From Merluccius polli (taxonomy: Eukaryota > Chordata > Actinopteri > Gadiformes > Merlucciidae): a stretch of DNA of 64,000 bases. The notes below the pieces were generated by a model. It did no database searches. It was not told the origin of the DNA and worked only from the letters and a program-made list of their open reading frames with translations. Positions 59,074 to 64,000 of this stretch are shown here, in pieces (position 1 is the first letter of the stretch; every line of letters starts with the position of its first letter). Both the position numbers and the translations under genes were made by a program. The stretch is from the NCBI GenBank assembly GCA_030340625.1, contig JAOPHQ010000652.1, positions 1 through 64,000 of the forward strand, written 5' to 3'.

Positions 59074-59397
59074 TGTGTTTTGTCTCGTTCAAACTGCACT
59101 GCACACCAACCAATCACGACGCAGCGAGGCGAGGCGGAGGCGGGGCTAAGCAGTGTTGTTGTTATGATGACGTCCGACGGGCCCCGCCGGACCGCGCCTG
59201 CAGGCCCCAACCACAACAACAACAACAACAACAGCAACAGCAACAGCAACACAAAAGGCCGTACCTCCCGGAGTGGTGGAGAATAAAGTGCCTCCCGGGG
59301 TGGTGCAGTAGTCGTGAGGTAGCTGCGCCGCGTCGCTGATCAGCACCGTGCGGGTCGGGATGGCCCTGCTGTCGCTCAGCTGGCGGCCCGTCGACAT
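58043..59397 (-). CDS. eif4ebp2: eIF4E-binding protein 2 (3 exons)
   Basis: 4E-BP2 binds eIF4E and blocks eIF4G, repressing cap-dependent translation until mTORC1 phosphorylates it. Exons in transcript order: 59397-59265, 58581-58408, 58074-58043; phases agree; 112 codons (human 120). RAIP motif at 11-14; phospho-sites in T-T-P-G-G at T33 and T42 (human T37, T46); canonical eIF4E site Y50-D-R-K-F-L-L56; S61-P and T66-P; C-terminal TOS motif F-E-M-D-I (108-112). SRAIPTRTV-ISDAAQLPHDYC is diagnostic of 4E-BP2 over 4E-BP1 and 4E-BP3. The start ATG lies in GCCGCCATGT, a strong Kozak context that also resembles a YY1 site. Oddity: the secondary site is I-R-G-V-T-S-Q rather than I-P-G-V-T-S-P. Intron 1 holds a (GTT/GCT)n run 13 bp after the donor and two long (TA)n tracts. 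Confidence 0.97.
58731..58876. repeat. GC-rich duplicated block, copy A (eif4ebp2 intron 1)
   Basis: A CTCC-rich tract followed by GGAAGCGCAGCACGCCGTGG, GAGGACGTCAAGTCGACGTG and GCGGCAGACGAGGATCAACG, then CATGCACA repeats. It matches 59690-59838 in direct orientation at about 95% by eye. Confidence 0.92.
58889..59070. repeat. Two (TA)n tracts
   Basis: TA runs at 58889-58948 and 58997-59070, separated by an AGGCCTACATATATATATAC / CACACACACACA spacer, in eif4ebp2 intron 1. Confidence 0.95.
59208..59251. repeat. (AAC)n/(AGC)n trinucleotide run next to exon 1 donor
   Basis: CAACAACAACAACAACAACA then AGCAACAGCAACAGCAACAC on the plus strand. It lies 13 bp beyond the eif4ebp2 exon 1 donor and reads GTTGCT on the transcript. 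Confidence 0.95.
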
Positions 59398-59617
59398 GGC
59401 GGCTCCGGACGGACTGACGGACGGCGGTTTGAGAGGACTTGAGGGGGGTGTATCTCCCACTGGGGGACGGTGTGTCTCCCACTGGGTGGGTGTGGGGTGG
59501 GGGGGGCGGGGGAAGGGGGGCTTTCTCCCACTTTCCTTCGGACCTTTTCCTCCCTGAGCTTCCCCGTCTTCCTTCCACCTCTCTCGTCCTCCCCAGCCGT
59601 CAGCACCGTCCCGATCC

Positions 59618-59722
59618 CCTCCCCTCCTCTCTCTCCTCCCCTCCTCTCTCCTCCTCTCTCCCCTCCCCTCCTTCTCTCCTCCCCTCCTCTCTCTCCTCCC
59701 CTCCTCTCTCTCTCCTCCCCTC
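59618..59722. repeat. Homopyrimidine tract upstream of eif4ebp2
   Basis: About 105 bp of almost pure C/T built on CTCCTCTCTCTCCTCCC, 220-330 bp upstream of the eif4ebp2 ATG. Mirror symmetry is sufficient for triplex (H-DNA) potential. It is the expanded counterpart of the shorter CT tract in copy A. Confidence 0.9.
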
Positions 59723-59912
59723 GGCGAGGCCGGAAGCGCAGCACGTCGTGGGAGGAGGACGTCAAGTCGGCGTGCGGCGGCAGACGAGGATCAACGCACG
59801 CACATGCACGCACATGCACACGCATGCACACTTTGTCACAAAGTGTGCATGCGTGTGCATGTGTGTGCATGTGCGTGCGTGGGTGTGCAGTGCCGTTTGA
59901 ACGAGACAAAAC
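59690..59912. repeat. GC-rich duplicated block, copy B, plus inverted tail
   Basis: Direct copy of 58731-58876 followed by a mirror. GTGCAGTGCCGTTTGAACG at 59884-59902 is the reverse complement of the segment at 59083-59105 (CGTTCAAACTGCACTGCAC). Copy B is thus joined to the far flank of copy A in inverted orientation. Confidence 0.88.
59794..59880. repeat. 87-bp near-perfect hairpin
   Basis: Arms 59794-59836 and 59838-59880 are 43 bp each with one mismatch and a single-base spacer. The apex is GCATGCACACTTTGT / ACAAAGTGTGCATGC. Confidence 0.97.
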
Positions 59913-59914
59913 AC

Positions 59915-59916
<2 letters not shown>

Positions 59917-59991
<75 letters not shown>
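59917..59991. repeat. (TA)n(GT)n compound microsatellite
   Basis: A TA run (59917-59960) directly abuts a GT run (59961-59991). Confidence 0.95.
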
Positions 59992-60008
<17 letters not shown>

Positions 60009-60099
60009 ATTGTATATGATATTGATGGCTATGTCTGTGATCGATGTTTGTTTTACATTAACTGTTGCCATGTTTTTATTGTCTGTCTTTTATGTATTT

Positions 60100-60270
60100 T
60101 TAGTCCCTATGGACCTCTGATTGTGTCCTTAATAAAGTCTTATTATTATTATTATTATTATATATGTATGTAGGCCTATGTATATGTATATATATGTATA
60201 TATATATATGTATGTAGGCCTATATATATGTATATATATATATGTATATGTATATATATGTATATATAGC
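60100..60270. repeat. AATAAA plus (TTA)n tail and TA-rich array
   Basis: CCTTAATAAAGTCTTATTATT with (ATT)n at 60138-60160 looks like a LINE-type 3' end. It is followed by ATGTATATATATG repeats containing GTAGGCCTA twice. Confidence 0.4.
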
Positions 60271-60439
60271 GCCTTTTGCTATTGTCAAGTGTTTGGTTTA
60301 AACCTCTTTGGGACATATCATCAAATAATAAATAGATAACGTGTATACAGATAAATAAATACATGCTTTAAATAGTATAATGTAAACACTGATTTATTCG
60401 TCATCAAATATTGTAATCATCTCTACAGGACAGTGATTG

Positions 60440-60545
60440 CGCAGTATTAAGGGTATTTAGTGTTGTCTTTTATGTTCACATGTAAGTGCTTGAGTGATTT
60501 TTCCGGGCCCCCTTTATTTGCACTACTGGGCCTACTTCTAATCAT
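60440..60545 (+). mobile_element. Fragment of the ppa1-intron hAT family
   Basis: AAGGGTATTTAGTGTTGT, TTTTATGTTCACATGTAAGT and GCTTGAGTGATTTTTCCGG match 62882-62938 and 41200-41265. Confidence 0.8.
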
Positions 60546-60641
60546 AATTTCTACAGGATAGTGATATACTGCAGAAAAATTAAAAAAAAGTCATAAAATG
60601 TAGTTAATGGTTAGACGGTACCCATAATGGGTGATCGGAAC

Positions 60642-60653
60642 TGCGCATGCGCA
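60642..60653 (+). promoter_or_regulatory. NRF1 consensus site upstream of ppa1
   Basis: TGCGCATGCGCA is a perfect palindromic NRF1 site 468 bp before the ppa1 ATG, just outside the foldback element. The motif is seen; its function is inferred and its flank resembles the gene-less site at 48.33 kb. Confidence 0.4.
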
Positions 60654-60697
60654 TTTGATTCGGCTGTAGGTGCTCTTCCTCCCTCCCTTCCCCCTCC

Positions 60698-61040
60698 CGA
60701 TTTTTTTTCCCCCAGGATGGTAGGGGAAGGTACCGCCTTTCCCCCCTCTGATTGGCTAGAAGAGCTCTCGTCCGATTAGTTGTTTGATTTGGGGTTAGGG
60801 TTAGGTTAGGGTTTGGGTTTGGGTAGGGTTAGGGTTACTAACCCTAAACCTAGTACTGTTGGATTGACTTCGTTTACTTCTGTTGTAAAGACGATCAAAA
60901 CAGACTAGCCGACAGCCTGCCATGAACGTGAGATGACGTTTCACGGCTAAACCAAACAACCAATTGGGCGAGAGCCCTTCTGGCCAATCAAAGGGGGATG
61001 AGGCGGTACCCTCCCCTACCATCCTGGGGGAAAAAAATCG
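60698..61040. mobile_element. Foldback element in the ppa1 promoter
   Basis: CGATTTTTTTTCCCCCAGGA, TGGTAGGGGAAGGTACCGCC and TCTGATTGGC-AGAAG are mirrored as GGCGGTACCCTCCCCTACCA and TCCTGGGGGAAAAAAATCG. The arms are about 105 bp with scattered mismatches. Weaker symmetry may extend to about 60660 and 61070. The unpaired centre carries telomere-like repeats. The right end lies 80 bp before the ppa1 start codon. Confidence 0.88.
60791..60853. repeat. Interstitial telomere-like repeats, head to head
   Basis: GGGGTTAGGGTTAGGTTAGG and further degenerate TTAGGG/TTTGGG units, then GTTACTAACCCTAAACC in the opposite orientation. The turn-around is at about 60837-60840, at the centre of the foldback element. 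Confidence 0.85.
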
Positions 61041-61120
61041 CCTTCCGGAGGAGGAGGCGCTTGTAGCGCCATCAGCCGCCGACGCAGCTGCAGTAGCGAC
61101 CCGCCGGCTCGAGACAAGAC

Positions 61121-63690
61121 ATGAGCTACACAGTGGAGGAACGGGGCAGCCTTAATGGCCTGAACTACCGCCTGTTCATCAGTAAGTACCAACATTAAAC
61201 ACTTTATTTGCATGGGCTTATTGCATTGTGTGTGTGTGAGAGCGAGAGAGATAGAGAGAGACAGTTTCGCGCTGGCCAAGGGGCCACTCGCAATCTCCCA
61301 CGTGTCACTTTCATTGTGAGTCGGTCCATCAAGTAATAATAATAGAATACATTTGTATTATATTTAAAATACGTGGTTTTAAACCTTCAACCTGCTCAGC
61401 ATGTGGGCCGGTGCTTCCGCAGTAGTTTACGCCCTTTCTTACCTTGCATCATCCTACAGCCACAGCTTTATTTCTGCACTAAGCGCCAGCCCATGATGAA
61501 TGAATGAAATGTTGACCAATTACATCCAATTACTTTCATCTGCGTCGGACAAAAAAACATGCGTCACTTTCATTAACATTTTACACTTTTACCACTGTGC
61601 GTTATGCATGTAGAGCAGGCCTATTCATCCGGCCCTTTTTGATCCGGCCCGCAAATGATTATTTATTGGAGCATAAAACAAAACAATCACAATCAATTGT
61701 TCCCCGACAATAAAAAACTAAAGCTGTTTCTGACCAAGACTTGAGAGCCAGTTCAATTTCCTCCAATAGGAAGCCATTGTCTCCGCTTGTCCCGCCCCCA
61801 CGACCCGCCCATCACCCCTGCACGCTCTCTGTGCCTGTCTCTGATGGGGCAAAGTTTGGAGAGCTAAAAAGAAACGAAAAGAAAAGTGGACTGTGCAATA
61901 TCTTTTTCAGTAATGTGGGACCACAACAACCCCTCATGTTTGGTCTGCAACGAGCATCACTAACTTCAGCTGAGCCCATCAGGTGGTTCAGCCTCCTGAT
62001 GTGCTCTGGGTGAAAGAAAACAAAGCATGTGGTTAGAAGTGATAAGGTGGAGAAAACATCATGTCCTCTGTCTGACAAAACATGGGTTCTGGGTGAAAGA
62101 AAACAAAGGATGTGGTTAGAAGTGATAAGAAGTGATAAGGTGGAGAAAACATCATGTCCTCTATCTGACAAAACACTGGTTCGAAACCCTTTTGGAGAAG
62201 TTAAAGATCCCCTATTTTACCACCAGGTGTGATGTTGATTACCCATTAGAAGCCATGTCAAAATCTACCCTCTAATGACATCACAAGTGGGAGTGTCCAC
62301 CCAGATGTATGATAGAGCAGCGTACCAGTTGGTACAGTCCACTGGGTAGGCTGGAATGCTGATCTATCTCATACATCTGGGTGGACACTCCCACCTGTGA
62401 TGTCATTAGAGGGTAGATTTTGACATGGCTTGTAATGGGTAATCAACATCACACCTGGTGGTAAAATATGAGACCTTTAAAACAAATTAAACAAGTAGAG
62501 GTGATTGGCTGTTGACGAGTCAACAGGCTGAGTTGTGCCGGTTCCTTGATGGAGAGTATCTTAGAGAAGATGTGCCTGGACTTCGGTTAATAACATGATC
62601 ACTTGTTGCTTGATGTATTGATATATCTGGCCATCTCTTTTGAATGTTAATAACATGATCACTTGTTGCTTGATGTATTGATATATCTGGCCATCTCTGT
62701 TGAATGTTAATAACATGATCACTTGTTGCTTGATGTATTGATATATCTGGCCATCTCTTTTGAATGTTAATAACATGATCACTTGTTGCTTGATGTATTG
62801 ATATATCTGGCCATCTCTGTTGAATGTTAATAACATGATCACTTGTTGCTTGATGTATTGCTATATCTGGCCATCTCTGTTAAGGGTATTTAGTGTTGTT
62901 TTTTATGTTCACATGTAAGTGCTTGAGTGATTTTCCGGCCCCCCTTTATTTTCAGTTTCAATATTCTGGCCCTCATAAGAAAGTAGTTGAATAGCCCTGT
63001 TGTGGAGTAATCCCCGATAGGGTACCTGGGCGCTTCAAATCTGAACAAGGCCGTCTTGTGTCTGTACTTGAAACATTGCCCAACACTACTTCTCCTTTGC
63101 AGAAAATGCAGATGGAAAGTATGTCTCCCCATTCCATGACATACCAATGTATGCCGATGAAGGACAGGTAAAGTGGACCCTTTCCCTCACAAGCCCCCTA
63201 GTTACTCCTTTATCTAATGTTGTGTTGCTCTCTCATGCATAGTTCATGCATTTCTGGGTAAATTATGTCATTCACATATGTACATCTAGGCGCTTAGTGT
63301 AGGTGATTAGCAACAAAGTAAGTAAATGGACCCACCCAGGCATAATTGTGTCATTGTGATACGCCAGGTCATAGTCTGTATGTCCAAGGGCGTTTACTTT
63401 GTTTTCCATGTTGTAATGTAATATGTCAATATCCACGTCATTTCAATGGATTAACTATTAACCGATGATGAATTCTCTCCCGAATAATAATTCACTTTAA
63501 CCTCAAATGAACTTTTCCAAACATATCTTTATCGCCTTCTACTATTTTAGGTCAAATTAGGTCAATGCCAAATTAGGTCAATGCCATTTCTTTCAATAGT
63601 CTCTTTTCATTCCCAATATTTCCCTTTGCTTTTCAGAACATCTTCAATGCGGTTATTGAAGTGCCCAGATGGACAAATGCCAAGATGGAG
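61121..63690 (+). CDS. ppa1: Inorganic pyrophosphatase 1 (5' part, exons 1-3)
   Basis: PPA1 is the soluble family I, Mg-dependent enzyme that hydrolyses pyrophosphate and drives biosynthetic reactions in the cytosol. Exons: 61121-61181, 63103-63167, 63637-63690; phases agree; 60 codons in the window (human PPA1 is 289). The protein starts M-S-Y-T-V-E-E-R-G, then LNYRLFI-KNADGKYVSPFHD, IPMYADEGQ, NIFNAVIEVPRWTNAKME. SPFHDIP-YAD and EVPRW-NAKME are family signatures. E50 and K58 correspond to active-site E48 and K56 of the yeast enzyme. The donor GTATGT follows 63690, so exon 4 and the catalytic Asp cluster lie beyond 64000. The absence of a leader before EER favours cytosolic PPA1 over mitochondrial PPA2. 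Intron 1 contains a hAT element. Confidence 0.95.
62201..62480. mobile_element. TTAA foldback MITE, intact copy
   Basis: TTAA at both ends (62201-62204, 62477-62480). Arms CCCCTATTTTACCACCAGGT and ACCTGGTGGTAAAATATGAG continue through GTGATGTTGATTACCCATT and CCCTCTAATGACATCACAAG. The family also occurs at 50751-51587. Confidence 0.93.
62586..62881. repeat. Five-unit 60-bp satellite
   Basis: Units start at 62586, 62646, 62706, 62766 and 62826, each GTTAATAACATGATCACTTG plus TTGCTTGATGTATTGATATA and TCTGGCCATCTCT. Units 1 and 3 end CTCTTTTGAAT; units 2 and 4 end CTCTGTTGAAT. This is a 120-bp higher-order period. Open frames through it are artefacts. Confidence 0.97.
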
Positions 63691-64000
63691 GTATGTTGTG
63701 TTATTATTCTCATTCTGAGCAACTATTACTAAGCCTGTTCATACAGTTCCCTAGTAGTGCATTTTGATGTTGCATGAAATGTGATGGTACTATCACATAA
63801 GGAAACAAAAGCATTGCAACTCATTAACATACCATAAATGCCATATCCAAAGTATTACAGTAGGAGTGTATACATTGCTCGGTTGCCTTGGTGGCCCAAG
63901 TAATGTTGTGCTCTACCAGTTGACATGTACAGGACCAAGTGCTTGAATGAACAGTACTACAGCCCATGCATTCAAACCAATGTCATTACCGTTCTACTGT

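Larger units (their letters stand above)
61616..62999. mobile_element. hAT element with TSD in ppa1 intron 1
   Basis: The ends CAGGCCTATTCATCCGGCCC and (reverse complement of the right end) CAGGGCTATTCAACTACTTT are hAT-type. Flanks ATGTAGAG (61608-61615) and TTGTGGAG (63000-63007) match 6 of 8 and both fit the hAT duplication pattern nTnnnnAn. Near 61868 the frame KKKRKEKWTVQYLFQ resembles the N-terminus of fish hAT-derived proteins but is not extended. A TTAA MITE and a 60-bp satellite lie inside. Confidence 0.75.

Noticed and set aside
58690..60120. Tyr/Ile and Ser/Leu-rich ORFs of 137-231 aa around eif4ebp2 exon 1
   Set aside because: They run through (TA)n, (CA)n and CT tracts. The only supported coding piece is the 133-nt eif4ebp2 exon on the minus strand.
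60791..60853. Chromosome end or telomere fusion
   Set aside because: Only about 60 bp of degenerate repeats, lying exactly at the centre of a foldback element with ordinary genes on both sides. An element-internal sequence is the simpler explanation.
62561..62842. Minus-strand repeat ORF over the 60-bp array
   Set aside because: The period is divisible by three and the frame is confined to the satellite.

Overview
This is vertebrate nuclear DNA, almost certainly from a teleost fish. The genes are split by GT-AG introns and encode vertebrate-type proteins. Long (CA)n and (TA)n tracts are common. The transposon relics (hAT, PIF/Harbinger, TTAA-target foldback MITEs, tRNA-derived SINEs) are of types I associate with fish genomes. 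I see no bacterial, organellar or viral gene block, no operon and no CRISPR array.

Four protein-coding genes can be reconstructed exon by exon, with every splice phase checked by hand. (1) atl2 (atlastin-2, ER-shaping GTPase), plus strand, CDS 520-15641, 14 exons, 618 codons, with a second alternative last exon at 14664-14795. (2) slc29a1 (ENT1, equilibrative nucleoside transporter), minus strand, CDS 33621-22057, 12 coding exons, 442 codons, with a probable distal 5' non-coding exon near 39.8-40.0 kb. (3) eif4ebp2 (4E-BP2, cap-dependent translation repressor), minus strand, CDS 59397-58043, 3 exons, 112 codons. (4) ppa1 (cytosolic inorganic pyrophosphatase), plus strand, from 61121; its first three coding exons are present and the gene runs off the right edge.

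atl2 and slc29a1 are convergent, with stop codons 6.4 kb apart. eif4ebp2 and ppa1 are divergent, with start codons 1.7 kb apart. The genes do not form a pathway; they are housekeeping-type neighbours. From about 40 to 56 kb I find no host gene. That stretch is a graveyard of mobile elements: a 1.34 kb PIF/Harbinger copy that still carries a MADF-domain first exon, a hAT element nested inside a TTAA foldback MITE, a Myb/SANT-domain relic, a solo LTR with a 5-bp target duplication, several minisatellites and a perfect 48-bp palindrome.

The most informative observations are these. atl2 has two mutually exclusive last exons in intact frame. Minisatellites have expanded inside mobile elements, and single-unit relatives are present elsewhere in the window. 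Two insertions have their own empty sites in this window. A foldback element carrying interstitial telomere-like repeats occupies the ppa1 promoter. eif4ebp2 exon 1 is flanked by a duplicated GC-rich block that ends in an 87-bp hairpin. Long poly(C) runs serve as polypyrimidine tracts at splice acceptors in two genes. I found no convincing evidence of an entirely new biological system.
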